Counted from the first letter of the stretch, positions 49,012 through 58,219 are shown. The stretch: 64,000 bases of DNA from Streptomyces sp. NBRC 110035 (GCF_000829695.1 NZ_BBNN01000036.1:28440-92439); one strand, 5' to 3'. Translations and numbers: made by a program. Notes: generated by a model not told the origin, from the sequence alone.

Positions 49012-51327
49012 ATGACCGTCCGTACAGCCGGCGCCGGGAACGAACCCGGGGCCACGTCCGCCGGGTGGCCGGCCGGGAACCGGGCCGAGGTACAGGTGGA
49101 GCTGGCCATCGGCGGGATGACCTGCGCCTCGTGCGCCGCGCGGGTCGAGAAGAAGCTCAACCGGATGGACGGGGTCACCGCCACCGTCAACTACGCCACC
49201 GAGAAGGCCCGGGTGTCGCACGGTGAAGGCGTCACCGTGCGGGACCTGATCGCCACCGTCGAGGCCACCGGGTACACGGCGCGGGAACCCGCGCCGCCCG
49301 CGCCGCCCGCGGCGGGCCAGGACACGCCGGCTCCGGCCGCGCCCGACGAGCTGCGCCCGCTGCGGGAGCGGCTGATCACGGCCGTGGTGCTGTCGGTGCC
49401 CGTCATGGCGATGGCTATGATCCCCGCCCTGCAGTTCGAGTACTGGCAGTGGCTGTCGCTGACGCTCGCCGCTCCGGTCGTGACGTACGCGGGGTGGCCC
49501 TTCCACCGGGCCGCGTTCACCAACGCGCGGCACGGTGCGGCCACCATGGACACGCTGATCTCGGTCGGCACCTCGGCGGCGTTCCTGTGGTCACTGTGGG
49601 CTCTCTTCTTCGGCACCGCGGGCACACCGGGCATGACCCACCCCTTCGAGCTGACCATCAGCCGTTCGGACGGCGCCGGGAACATCTACCTGGAGGCCGC
49701 CGCGGGCGTGACCGCGTTCCTGCTGGCCGGGCGGTACTTCGAGGCGCGCGCCAAGCGGAAGGCGGGTACGGCGCTGCGGGCGCTGCTGGAACTGGGCGCG
49801 AAGGACGTCACCGTGCTGCGCCCGGACGGGCGCGAAGAGACGGTTCCCGTCGGGGAACTGGCGGTCGAAGACCGTTTCCTGGTACGTCCCGGCGAGAAGA
49901 TCGCGACCGACGGCACCGTCGTCGAGGGCACGTCGGCGGTGGACGCCTCCATGCTCACCGGCGAGTCCGTCCCGGTGGAGGTGGGCGCCGGGGACGCCGT
50001 CACCGGCGCCACGCTGAACGCGGGCGGGCGTCTCGTCGTGGAGGCCACCCGGGTCGGGGCCGACACCCAACTGGCCAGGATGGCAAAGCTGGTGGAGGAC
50101 GCGCAGAACGGGAAGGCCTCGGCGCAGCGCCTCGCGGACCGGATCTCCGCGGTCTTCGTGCCGGTGGTGATCGCGCTGGCGCTGGGCACCCTGGGCTTCT
50201 GGCTGGGCAACGGCGCCGGACTCACCGCCGCCTTCACCGCCGCCGTCGCGGTACTGATCATCGCCTGCCCCTGCGCCCTCGGCCTCGCCACCCCGACCGC
50301 GCTCATGGTCGGCACCGGACGCGGCGCGCAGCTCGGCATCCTCATCAAGGGCCCCGAGGTCCTGGAGTCCACCCGCCGCGTCGACACCGTCGTGCTCGAC
50401 AAGACCGGCACGATCACCACCGGCCGGATGACCCTGCTGGCCGTGCACCCCGCCGCGGGCACCGACGAGGCCGAAGTACTCCGGCTGGCGGGTGCGTTGG
50501 AGCACTCCTCCGAACACCCCGTCGCCCGCGCCGTCGCCGACGGGGCACGGGAGAAGCTGGGCACCCTGCCCGCTCCGGAGGACTTCACCAACGTGCCCGG
50601 ACTCGGCGTCCAGGGGGTCGTGGACGGCCACGCGGTGCTCGTCGGCCGGGAGCGGTTGCTGGCCCAGTGGGAGATGGAGCCGCCGGCGGACCTGGCGCGG
50701 GCCCGGGAGGCCGCCGAGGCGGCCGGGCGCACCGCCGTCCTGGTGGCCTGGGACGGTGAGGCGCGCGCGGTGCTGGAGATCGCCGACGCCGTGAAGGAGA
50801 CCAGCCCCGAGGCGATACGCCGGCTGCGTGCGCTCGGCCTGCGGCCCGTCCTGCTGACCGGCGACAACGAGGCGGTGGCCCGGTCCGTCGCCCACGAGGT
50901 CGGGATCACGCCCGAGGACGTCTTCGCGGAGGTGCTGCCGCAGGACAAGGTGGACGTGGTCAAGCGCCTTCAGGCGCAGGGCCGTTCGGTCGCGATGGTC
51001 GGTGACGGGGTCAACGACGCCGCCGCGCTGGCCCAGGCCGACCTCGGGCTGGCCATGGGGACCGGCACGGACGCGGCGATCGAGGCCGGTGACCTGACCC
51101 TCGTACGGGGCGACCTGCGGGCCGCCGCGGACGCGATCCGGCTCGCCCGCCGCACCCTCGGCACCATCCGGACCAATCTCTTCTGGGCCTTCGCCTACAA
51201 CGTGGCAGCGTTGCCGCTGGCAGCGGCCGGCCTGCTCAACCCGATGATCGCGGGGGCGGCCATGGCCTTCTCGTCGGTCTTCGTGGTCGGCAACTCCCTC
51301 CGACTGCGCACCTTCCGGGCGGGCTGA
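49012..51327 (+). CDS. copA: Copper-translocating P1B-type ATPase
   Basis: A 771-residue Cu(I) efflux pump. One N-terminal HMA domain carries GGMTCASCAARVEKKLNRMD (Cys38, Cys41). The membrane CPC motif is IIACPCALGLATPT (Cys419, Cys421). The phosphorylation Asp463 is in DKTGTITTGRMT. The HP pair is in LEHSSEHPVARAVADG, and the hinge in MVGDGVNDAAALAQADLGLA. The C-terminal helix region has FAYNVAALPLAAAGLLNPMI and MAFSSVFVVGNSLRLRTF, with the conserved Asn, Met and Ser. ATG 49012 has AGGAG upstream. CsoR boxes control it. Confidence 0.95.
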   Translation: MTVRTAGAGNEPGATSAGWPAGNRAEVQVELAIGGMTCASCAARVEKKLNRMDGVTATVNYATEKARVSHGEGVTVRDLIATVEATGYTAREPAPPAPPAAGQDTPAPAAPDELRPLRERLITAVVLSVPVMAMAMIPALQFEYWQWLSLTLAAPVVTYAGWPFHRAAFTNARHGAATMDTLISVGTSAAFLWSLWALFFGTAGTPGMTHPFELTISRSDGAGNIYLEAAAGVTAFLLAGRYFEARAKRKAGTALRALLELGAKDVTVLRPDGREETVPVGELAVEDRFLVRPGEKIATDGTVVEGTSAVDASMLTGESVPVEVGAGDAVTGATLNAGGRLVVEATRVGADTQLARMAKLVEDAQNGKASAQRLADRISAVFVPVVIALALGTLGFWLGNGAGLTAAFTAAVAVLIIACPCALGLATPTALMVGTGRGAQLGILIKGPEVLESTRRVDTVVLDKTGTITTGRMTLLAVHPAAGTDEAEVLRLAGALEHSSEHPVARAVADGAREKLGTLPAPEDFTNVPGLGVQGVVDGHAVLVGRERLLAQWEMEPPADLARAREAAEAAGRTAVLVAWDGEARAVLEIADAVKETSPEAIRRLRALGLRPVLLTGDNEAVARSVAHEVGITPEDVFAEVLPQDKVDVVKRLQAQGRSVAMVGDGVNDAAALAQADLGLAMGTGTDAAIEAGDLTLVRGDLRAAADAIRLARRTLGTIRTNLFWAFAYNVAALPLAAAGLLNPMIAGAAMAFSSVFVVGNSLRLRTFRAG

Positions 51328-51553
51328 CGGGAAGCGCCCGGTGAGTGCGGGCAGCCGTCGGACCTCCTCGGTCCAGGCCGGTGCGGCGCCTCCGCCGGGC
51401 GTGGCGGCGGGAGGGGTGACGGGGGTGCGCGAACGCACCGGGCGGACCACGCGTACCGTGGGCACCTGGTGATTCCCGGTCCGCGGTGCGGGTGTGCCCG
51501 GCCGGCCCCGGACGCGCGGACCCTGCTCCACCACACCACCGCGGGAGAGACGA

Positions 51554-52225
51554 ATGAGCGAGCCGAGCACCACCGACCAGGGCGGGACCCGCCCGCTGAC
51601 GACGCCGGTACCTCCTGCCGACGGACTCCGCCGGGTGGTGTCCGCCGTCTTCAGTGATCTCCGGTCCGTCGACGGCGCCCTGTACGCGGCGGTGGCCGCC
51701 ACTCCCACGCCCGCCCTCGACCGGGCGCTGCGCCGCCTCTCGCACGCCGCCGACCACTCGAAGATCTCGTTCGCCCTCGCCGGTGCCCTGGCCCTGGGCG
51801 GGTCGCGGTCGCGGCGGGCCGCGCTGGTCGGGGTCGGGGCGATAGCCGTGGCGTCGGCATCGGCCAACGTCCTCGGCAAGCGCCTCGTCCGCAGGGACCG
51901 GCCGGACCGGGAGGCCGCCCGGGTGACCGTGGACCGGCACGTCCCGATGCCGACGTCGGCCTCCTTCCCGTCCGGGCACACCGCGTCGGCGGTCGCGTTC
52001 GCGACCGCCGTCGGTACGGTCCTGCCCGCCGCCTCCGTCCCGCTCGGCGCGCTGGCCGGCGCGGTCGGCTACTCACGCATCCACACGGGCGTGCACTATC
52101 CGGGGGATGTCGCCGCCGGCGCGGTCCTCGGCATCGCGAGCGCGGCCACCGCCCTCGCCGTGGCCTCGGCCCGCCTCCCCCACTCGTACGGGGGCTCGAG
52201 GCAGCAACCGGTGCGGGGACGGTGA
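51554..52225 (+). CDS. PAP2-family phosphatase
   Basis: A 223-residue membrane phosphatase. The three PAP2 motifs are present: KRLVRRDRPDR (KX6RP), SASFPSGHTASAVA (PSGH) and YSRIHTGVHYPGDVAAGA (SRX5HX3D). Several hydrophobic segments flank them. Likely substrates are lipid or undecaprenyl pyrophosphates. The ATG at 51554 with GGGAGAGA upstream is preferred over the GTG at 51494. The 225 bp upstream of it hold nothing recognisable. Confidence 0.9.
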   Translation: MSEPSTTDQGGTRPLTTPVPPADGLRRVVSAVFSDLRSVDGALYAAVAATPTPALDRALRRLSHAADHSKISFALAGALALGGSRSRRAALVGVGAIAVASASANVLGKRLVRRDRPDREAARVTVDRHVPMPTSASFPSGHTASAVAFATAVGTVLPAASVPLGALAGAVGYSRIHTGVHYPGDVAAGAVLGIASAATALAVASARLPHSYGGSRQQPVRGR

Positions 52226-52269
52226 CCGGCGTCCGTCCCGGGGCCGCCGCCCCCGCCCGTCCCGGTGGT

Positions 52270-53049
52270 TCAGCCGTCGCCGTACGGCACCGTGACACCC
52301 ACCGGCGTGTACTCGTCCCGCCGTCCGCACATGCCGAACCCGCCGCGCCGGGTGGGTTCGGCCGCGTAGGCCGTGGCCCCGGCGAGGTAGGCGGAGTCAC
52401 CGTCGGCGAGTGCGTCGAGCCGGGCGCCGGTGCGCCCGGCGGCGGCCAGGGCGCCGGACCGGCACGCGGTCGCGCACCAACCGGGCGGCGGCGCGCTGGA
52501 AGTCCCGGTAGGGGCCGGGGCCACCGGTCACGGACGCCTCGCGCAGGGCGAGGAAGCCCCCGACCGTGAGGTCCCGGCGGCGCCGGGCCGCGGCCTTCGT
52601 CTCCGGACCCGTGCCGGGCGGCAGAGCCGCGGCGGCGGCGTACCGGCCCGGGTCGGCGAGAACGTCGGGCGGGGGACGAGGACCGCGTCACCGGCCTCGG
52701 GCAGGCCGCTGTTCTGCATCAGCACGGTGATCCGCAGGACATGGTCCCCGCCTCCGGTGCCGTCCCCGCCCTTGCCCCGGGCCCCGTCCCGGACCATCCG
52801 GTGCACGGTGCCCGGGGTGAACCGGGCGACCGAACCGGGCCGCAGCGGGATGTCCCGGTAGCCGTCGGGGCTGAGCGTCTGCACCGCGCCCCGGCCTGCG
52901 GTGACGACGTACGCCTCCGTGCACACCAGGTGCAGGTGCGGGCTGCCACCGCACACGCCGTCGGCGGCCTCCCCGCCGCACGCGCCCAGGTGGGACAGCC
53001 CCACCGCACCGGGCAGCGGATGCGGATACGCCGGTCCGGGCCCGCTCAC
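52270..53049 (-). pseudogene. Cupin-domain protein with two compensating frameshifts
   Basis: Starts at GTG 53049, overlapping the stop of the PmoA-type gene (GTGA). The N-terminal 115 residues form a cupin with GGSPHLHLVCTEAYVVTAGR and GSVARFTPGTVHRMVRDGAR. After LPEAGDAVLVPRP (about 52670) the family frame moves, and the intervening part reads DVLADPGRYAAAAALPPGTG and then DLTVGGFLALREASVTGGPG. Near 52450 it moves back to the first frame (ALAAAGRTGARLDALADGDS) and ends GVTVPYGDG at 52270. One base lost and one gained explain both. The intact protein would have about 259 residues. Confidence 0.8.
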
Positions 53050-54044
53050 CACGGCAGGCTCTCCAGGTGCGCGGCCACCCGCTCACGGTCCCAGGCGCCG
53101 TCCGCCACGACGATCCGGTAGCGGTAGGCGAAGGACTCGCCGGGCGGCAGCACGAACTCCTCGAAGAACGCCCAGGAGAACGCCACCGACGGAATCGGCT
53201 CGGAGCGGACGAACCAGTGCGAGACGTGGATCGCGGCGCGCGCGTCGAGATTCTCCGGGGCGTGGGCGAAGACGAGCGTGGAATGACCGTCGGTCTCGTC
53301 GTGCTCACCGGTGAAGGCGAGCCACGGGCCCTGCGTGCCCATGAACCTGCCCGTATCCGCCGGCGTCCCCGCGCCCGGATCGCCATTGCCGGCACCGGGC
53401 GCGAGGACCGTGCCACCGGTGAAATCGCGCGGGCCGCGCCACTGGAGGCCGGTGTAGCCGGCCATCTCACGTCCGGCGGTGGTCGGAGAGCCGAACACCA
53501 GTGGTTCGTCACGGACGTTGGTGAGCCGGATCGACCAGTCCAGCACCCAGGCACCGGCCTCCTCGTCCACCGAGTGGACGCTCAGCCCGCGTTCCTCGCG
53601 CGCCCACTCCGCTCCCCCGTTCTCCACCCAGGTGAGGTCCTCGGTGCAGTCGAAGCGGTCGGCCCCGGCCGTGAACGCGGAGAAGCCGTCGTGGCGCATG
53701 GAGCCGATGCGTTCGGGCAGGGGAAGGTAACCGCGCCCGTGGACGTAGGAGTTGCCGCCCCAGAAGTTCTGCCCGGACAGGTGGCTTGCCGTCATCTGCA
53801 GGCCCTTGTGCCAGCGGTGGTCGTTCGGCCGGTACCCGGTCACCGTGCGGCCGGCGAGTGTGCGCAACGGGTGTACGTACGGCTTGCGGGACTCGAAGGC
53901 GTCGGGGTCGGGACGGTAGACGTAGCGCAGGATCTCCGTGCCGTCCACGGTGGTGACGGTGACGGCCTCACCGTGGGTGTGGCCGACGCGGAGACCGTGG
54001 GCGGCACGGGCGGTGTGCGCGGCCTGCTCGGCGCGGGTGCTCAT
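53046..54044 (-). CDS. PmoA-family protein
   Basis: A 332-residue protein of the PmoA (methane oxygenase-like/DUF6807) family, which is widespread in sugar operons and unrelated to true particulate methane monooxygenase. Typical parts are LRYVYRPDPDAFESRKPYVH and PNDHRWHKGLQMTASHLSGQ with the conserved H..H..K. WGGNSYVHG and VFAHAPENLDARAAIHVSHW follow. ATG 54044 overlaps the stop of the Gfo/Idh gene by 4 bp, with GAAGGAG upstream. It probably helps in the catabolism of the sugar oxidised by its neighbour. Confidence 0.85.
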   Translation of the reverse strand: MSTRAEQAAHTARAAHGLRVGHTHGEAVTVTTVDGTEILRYVYRPDPDAFESRKPYVHPLRTLAGRTVTGYRPNDHRWHKGLQMTASHLSGQNFWGGNSYVHGRGYLPLPERIGSMRHDGFSAFTAGADRFDCTEDLTWVENGGAEWAREERGLSVHSVDEEAGAWVLDWSIRLTNVRDEPLVFGSPTTAGREMAGYTGLQWRGPRDFTGGTVLAPGAGNGDPGAGTPADTGRFMGTQGPWLAFTGEHDETDGHSTLVFAHAPENLDARAAIHVSHWFVRSEPIPSVAFSWAFFEEFVLPPGESFAYRYRIVVADGAWDRERVAAHLESLPW

Positions 54045-55156
54045 GCGTGCTCCTTCGGGGACCAGTCGGGGTGGTCGCCGTGCATGGCCGTGTGGAAGGG
54101 GTCGCCGGCCACGATCTCCCCGGCCCGCACCGGGTTGCCGGTGAACGCGGACTTGTACAGGGCGGCGGCGAACTCGAGTGTTCCCCGGGCCTCCTGACCG
54201 CTGCCCGGCGGCCGGACACCGGCGTCGTAGGCGTCGAGGAGGGCGCCGAGCTGGGCCGTGTGCGAACTGGGCACGTCGTGCGGCGGGGTGCGCCAGGCGG
54301 CGGCACGTTCGGCGGGGACGTGCCGCGCCGGGGTGTACGACCAGTCGTCGTTGCGGTGCCCGTACAGGTGGGTCAGCTCGACCGTGGCGTCGGCGCAGTC
54401 CACGCGGACGCGGCTCACCTCGTCCGGCGAGAGCACGCTGTTGACGACGGTGGCGAGGGCGCCGCCCCGGAAGCGGACCAGGGCGGTGGAGACGTCCTCG
54501 CTCTCGGTGTCGTGGACGAGCCGGCCCGCCATGGCCCGTATCTCCTCCCACGGGCCGAGGAGATGGAGCAGCAGGTCGTACTGGTGGATGCCGTGCCCCA
54601 TCGTCGGGCCGCCTCCCTCGGTGGCCCACCGTCCGCGCCAGGGGACGGCGTAGTACGCGGCGTCCCGGTGCCAGGTGGTCTGGCAGTGCGCGACCAGCGG
54701 GGCGCCCAGGGCACCGCTCGCGATCAGTTCCCGGGCGTGGACGGAGCCCGACCCGTGGCGGTGCTGGAAGACCACGGAGGCGTACGCGCCCGACGCGTCC
54801 TCCGCGGCCGCGATCTCGTCGTACTCGGCGAGCGACAGGCACAAGGGCTTCTCGCACAGCACCCAGGCGCCGGCCCGGAGCGAGGCCACCGTCTGCTCCC
54901 GGTGCAGCGACGGCGGCGTTCCGATCAGCACGAGGTCCGGGCGTACGGCGTCCAGCATCGCGTCCACCGAGGCGTATCCGGCGACCTGCCCCCCGGCCAG
55001 TTCGCAGAAGCCGCCGAGCCTGCCCGGGTCCACGTCGACGGCGGCCACGAGTTCGGTGCGGTCCGCGTGGGCCCGCAGCGCCGGCAGGTGGCCGCCGGCG
55101 ACGATGGCGCCGGTGCCGACGACGGCGACGCGGCGGCGGACAGGGGGCAGGGACAT
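54041..55156 (-). CDS. Gfo/Idh/MocA-family NAD(P) oxidoreductase
   Basis: A 371-residue sugar dehydrogenase. The Rossmann region is VAVVGTGAIVAGGHLPALRA and the conserved EKP motif is in WVLCEKPLCLSLAEYDEIAA. The catalytic region contains GGGPTMGHGIHQYDLLLHLL with the Asp/His pair. It is the first gene of the operon, with AAAGGAG 7 bp before ATG 55156. The substrate is unknown; inositol, glucose and other sugars are used by relatives. A LacI-like operator and a hairpin lie in its leader. Confidence 0.92.
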   Translation of the reverse strand: MSLPPVRRRVAVVGTGAIVAGGHLPALRAHADRTELVAAVDVDPGRLGGFCELAGGQVAGYASVDAMLDAVRPDLVLIGTPPSLHREQTVASLRAGAWVLCEKPLCLSLAEYDEIAAAEDASGAYASVVFQHRHGSGSVHARELIASGALGAPLVAHCQTTWHRDAAYYAVPWRGRWATEGGGPTMGHGIHQYDLLLHLLGPWEEIRAMAGRLVHDTESEDVSTALVRFRGGALATVVNSVLSPDEVSRVRVDCADATVELTHLYGHRNDDWSYTPARHVPAERAAAWRTPPHDVPSSHTAQLGALLDAYDAGVRPPGSGQEARGTLEFAAALYKSAFTGNPVRAGEIVAGDPFHTAMHGDHPDWSPKEHA

Positions 55157-55193
55157 CGGCACTCCTTTGGACGGTCCGCGGGCACAGGCTGCC

Positions 55194-55222
55194 GGAGGGC
55201 TCCCGGTCCCCGGGAGCCCTCC
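55194..55222 (-). promoter_or_regulatory. Perfect 13-bp hairpin in the operon leader
   Basis: GGAGGGCTCCCGG (55194-55206), TCC, CCGGGAGCCCTCC (55210-55222). It lies between the LacI-type operator and the ATG of the Gfo/Idh gene. In the leader RNA it would be very stable, so it could attenuate transcription or shield/insulate the 5' end. Confidence 0.65.
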
Positions 55223-55240
55223 ATCGGTCACGCAGGAGAC

Positions 55241-55254
55241 AGAAAGCGCTTGCA
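55241..55254. promoter_or_regulatory. LacI-family operator
   Basis: AGAAAGCGCTTGCA, with the AAGCGCTT centre typical of LacI/GalR-type sites. It is 85 bp upstream of the Gfo/Idh start. A sugar-responsive LacI repressor coded elsewhere is the likely reader. Confidence 0.65.
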
Positions 55255-55354
55255 CCCGCTGGTCGACCATAGATCCGGACGTGAACGGGGACAACCCCGT
55301 GCCATGAGCGAGTTCGCCCCGCACGAGGTCCGCCGGGGGCGCCGATTCGTACCT

Positions 55355-56188
55355 CTACGCCCGCGCCCCGCCACCCGGCCGGCGCCCACCGGTCCGCCCG
55401 GCGGCCTGTCCGACGATCTGCGGTTCGGGCCGCTTCCGGGGTACCCGGTCGGGCCGGTCTCCCGGCAGTCCCAGGAGCCGGTAGCGGCGTTCCGGCCGCC
55501 CTGCCGCCCCGTACCGCAGGGAGACCTCGGCCCTGCCCACGGTGTGGAAGTGCTCCAGGTAGCGGCGGGCGCTGACCCTGGAGACGCCGGTGAGGGCGGC
55601 GCACTCGGTGGCCGACAGCGTGCCGTCGGCCTCCCGCAGGGTGCGCTCGACGAGTTCGGCCGTCTCCACGCTCATGCCCTTGGGAAGCGCCGGTGCGGTG
55701 GCCACCGGCACCGTCGCTCCGGCCAGGACCCGGTCGACGTCGGCCTGGCCCCGTACGACCGCGCCGAGCAGCAGGCCCCGCCGGACGGCGTAACGCTCCA
55801 GCCGGGCCCGCAGGTCCTCGGACCCGAACGGCTTCAGCAGGTAGTCGACGACCCCCTGGCGGACCGCACCGCGTACCGTGTCCGCCTCCCGCGCGGCGCT
55901 GATGACCATCACGTCGCAGTCGTGGCCGGCACTGCGCAGCCGGGGGATCACGTCGAGGCCGAACAGGTCCGGCAGATACAGGTCGAGCAGGACCAGATCG
56001 GGACGGAGGTCGTCCACCGCGGCGACCGCCTGCTCACCGGTGCCTGCGACGCCCACGGCCCTGAACCCCTCGACGCGTTCGACGAAGGCGCGGTGCACCC
56101 GGGCCACCATGAAGTCGTCGTCGACCACGAGCACGTCGATCGCGTCGGCGCGCGCGGACCCTGCGTGCTCACCGTGTGTGCTGGTCAT
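55355..56188 (-). CDS. CitB/DcuR-type response regulator
   Basis: A 277-residue response regulator. The receiver has DVLVVDDDFMVARVHRAFVE with the acidic pair, and the phosphorylation Asp in LRPDLVLLDLYLPDLFGLDV. Thr/Ser and Lys are in MVISAAREADTV and DYLLKPFGSEDL. A CitB-type helix-turn-helix is next (LSATECAALTGVSRVSARRY, then LEHFHTVG). This family partners CitA/DcuS-type kinases that sense di- and tricarboxylates. Its kinase gene has decayed just upstream, and the tctCBA transporter is divergent from it, so it was probably the tricarboxylate regulator. Confidence 0.92.
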   Translation of the reverse strand: MTSTHGEHAGSARADAIDVLVVDDDFMVARVHRAFVERVEGFRAVGVAGTGEQAVAAVDDLRPDLVLLDLYLPDLFGLDVIPRLRSAGHDCDVMVISAAREADTVRGAVRQGVVDYLLKPFGSEDLRARLERYAVRRGLLLGAVVRGQADVDRVLAGATVPVATAPALPKGMSVETAELVERTLREADGTLSATECAALTGVSRVSARRYLEHFHTVGRAEVSLRYGAAGRPERRYRLLGLPGDRPDRVPRKRPEPQIVGQAAGRTGGRRPGGGARA

Positions 56189-56460
56189 CGGCCGGTTCCT
56201 TCCGCCACCGCGTCGGCGAGGTGGCTGACGGTCGTGCGGGCGGTGGACACCGGGTCACCGCCGTCTCACCGCCGTGACGTTCCCAGACGGGGCGGGTGAG
56301 CGCCAGGCCGACACCGCGCCCGCCCTCCTGGGCGGCCTCGGCGGTGCAACCGCGCCGGAAGGCCTTGGCGGACTCTCCGGTCGGCCGTGCCCCGCACCCG
56401 GCGGGCACGACGAGGTGCGGCGCGCCGGATGGCGCGGGCTGCCCCGGCATGGCGCCCGCC
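56169..56460 (-). pseudogene. C-terminal remnant of a CitA/DcuS-type histidine kinase
   Basis: The frame holds SAKAFRRGCTAEAAQEGGRG followed by VGLALTRPVWERHGGETAV. This is the end of the HATPase domain (F-box, G2 box GRGVGLAL and RHGG). No N box, HisKA-type dimer domain, PAS or membrane part remains upstream. The last family residues are in a different frame, whose stop overlaps the ATG of the response regulator. About 450 residues of a normal kinase are lost. It leaves the regulator without its partner in this locus. Confidence 0.75.
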
Positions 56461-56667
56461 TGCGCCTCGCGGAGCAGGGACGGGCCCGGGTGAACGTGGC
56501 AAGACGGCTCGGGAACGCCCGGCGACGCGCTGACGCAATGACCAGAACCTCCGTTGGTTCCGCAAGGGGGACAGCCGGGCGGCGCACGTGCACCATGTGG
56601 CGCACGTCACCCACCCCCACAGGGCTTTGCGTGACCCTCAGACGACCGACCGACAGGTGGTGGCATC

Positions 56668-57651
56668 ATGTGCCTGCGCACTCCCCTCGCCCTGCTCGGG
56701 GCCGCCGTGCTGGTACTCGTGGGTCCGCCGCTGCTCACGACCGGCAGCGGCACCGAGACCGGCACACAGATCCCGGGCCTGCGCCTCATGGTTCCCAACA
56801 CGCCCGGCGGCGGCTACGACATCACGGCCCGTACGGCCGCGAAGAACGCCGAGGACGCCGGGCTCACCCACACCATCGAGGTGTTCAACCTGCCCGGTGC
56901 CGGCGGCACCGTCGGCCTCAGCAGGCTGGTGAGCGAGCGCGGCAACGGCAAGCTCGCCATGTCGATGGGCCTCGGCATCGTCGGCGCCGTCCGGTCCAAC
57001 GACGCGCCGAAGACCCTCGCCGACACCACTCCGGTCGCCCGGCTCACCGAGGAGCAGGACGTCGTCGTGGTCGCCGAGGACTCCCCGTACAGGACGGTCG
57101 ACGACCTGATCGGCGCCTGGAAGGAGGACCCCGGCAAGCTGCCGGTGGGCGGCGGTTCCCCGCCCGGCGGGCCCGACCATATCGCGCCGATGCTGATGGC
57201 ACGGGCCGCCGGGATCGCCCCTAAGCAGGTCAACTACATCCCGTTCGACGGCGGTGGCGAACTGCTCGCCTCGATCCTCGGCAACAAGGTCGCGTTCGGC
57301 GTGTCCGGCGTGGGCGAGTACCTCGACCAGATCAGGGCGGGCGAGCTGCGGCTGCTCGCGGTCACCGGCCCGGAGCGGGTCCCGGGGCTGGACGCGCCCA
57401 CACTGCGGGAGGCGGGCTACGACGTGAACTTCACCAACTGGCGGGGCATCGTGGCCCCTCCCGGTCTGACCGGCACCGAGCGCGACAAACTCGTCTCCCT
57501 GGCCGAGGAGTTGCACGACTCGGAGGAATGGCGCGCGTCCATGAAGCACAACGGCTGGGACGACGCCTTCCTGACGGGTGAGGAGTTCGGTGACTTCCTG
57601 GACGCCGAGGACAAACGCGTGGTGTCCGTTCTGAAGGAGCTCGGACTGTGA
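56668..57651 (+). CDS. tctC: Tripartite tricarboxylate transporter substrate-binding protein
   Basis: A 327-residue TctC (Bug family) extracytoplasmic receptor. A signal segment (RTPLALLGAAVLVLVGPPLL) precedes RLMVPNTPGGGYDITARTAA, the ligand loop of the family. EVFNLPGAGGTVGLSRLV and VGGGSPPGGPDHIAPMLMA are other Bug signatures. AGGTGG precedes the ATG. It would deliver a citrate-like tricarboxylate to TctAB. The stop overlaps the GTG of tctB. Confidence 0.92.
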   Translation: MCLRTPLALLGAAVLVLVGPPLLTTGSGTETGTQIPGLRLMVPNTPGGGYDITARTAAKNAEDAGLTHTIEVFNLPGAGGTVGLSRLVSERGNGKLAMSMGLGIVGAVRSNDAPKTLADTTPVARLTEEQDVVVVAEDSPYRTVDDLIGAWKEDPGKLPVGGGSPPGGPDHIAPMLMARAAGIAPKQVNYIPFDGGGELLASILGNKVAFGVSGVGEYLDQIRAGELRLLAVTGPERVPGLDAPTLREAGYDVNFTNWRGIVAPPGLTGTERDKLVSLAEELHDSEEWRASMKHNGWDDAFLTGEEFGDFLDAEDKRVVSVLKELGL

Positions 57652-58218
57652 CGACGCCGATCAGCGGACCGTCCCCCGCGACCCCGCCCCCCGCCCGCGC
57701 CCGCGCCCGCGCCCGCCACAGAACAGCGTTCCTGGCTGCGCGATCACTCCGAACTCGGCGTCTGCATAATGCTGTTGACGCTCGGCATACTCGTCCTGAC
57801 CGATGCCCTCACCATGGACGTCGACATCACCCAGCGCGGCCCTGTCGGGCCGAGGACGGTGCCCGTCACGGTCGGCGCCGGACTCCTCGTCGTCGCCGCC
57901 CTGCTCGCGGTGGACGTCCTGCGCGGCGGCCGGGGCCAGGCCGGGACCGGCGAGGACGTCGATCTGTCCGAACCCGCCGACTGGCGCACGATGCTGCTGC
58001 TCACCGGGGTGTTCCTCGGCTCGGCCGTGCTCATCGAACCGCTCGGCTTCCCGGTCGCCGGCGCGCTGCTCTTCTGGGGCACGGCCTTCACCCTCGGCAG
58101 CCGCAGATTCGACCGCGACCCGCTGATCGCGGCGGCCGTCTCCCTCGTCGCCCACACCGTGTTCGACAACCTGCTCGGAGTACCGCTGCCCGGTGGTCCG
58201 CTGATGGGAGTGCTGTGA
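57648..58218 (+). pseudogene. tctB: TctB small membrane subunit, frameshifted in a C6 run
   Basis: The GTG at 57648 overlaps the tctC stop. The first 13 codons (TTPISGPSPATPP) are followed by a C6 run (57687-57692) and GCCCGC repeats, where the frame shifts. Removing one C gives PPAPAPAPATEQRSWLRDHS, then the four-helix membrane part: CIMLLTLGILVLTDALTMDV, GAGLLVVAALLAVDVLRGG and so on to the stop at 58218. The 571-bp length is one over a multiple of three, in line with one extra base. An internal ATG at 57769 could start a 149-residue form but has no good ribosome site. Run-length sequencing error is a fair alternative. Confidence 0.8.
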
Positions 58219-58219
58219 C

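Noticed and set aside
53046..54044. Particulate methane monooxygenase subunit
   Set aside because: The PmoA family name is misleading. The sequence is soluble, without metal-site motifs of methane monooxygenase, and sits in a sugar operon.
54047..56299. 750-codon plus-strand frame opposite the Gfo/Idh and response regulator genes
   Set aside because: Antisense of two well-supported genes, low-complexity Gly/Arg composition, no domain signal.
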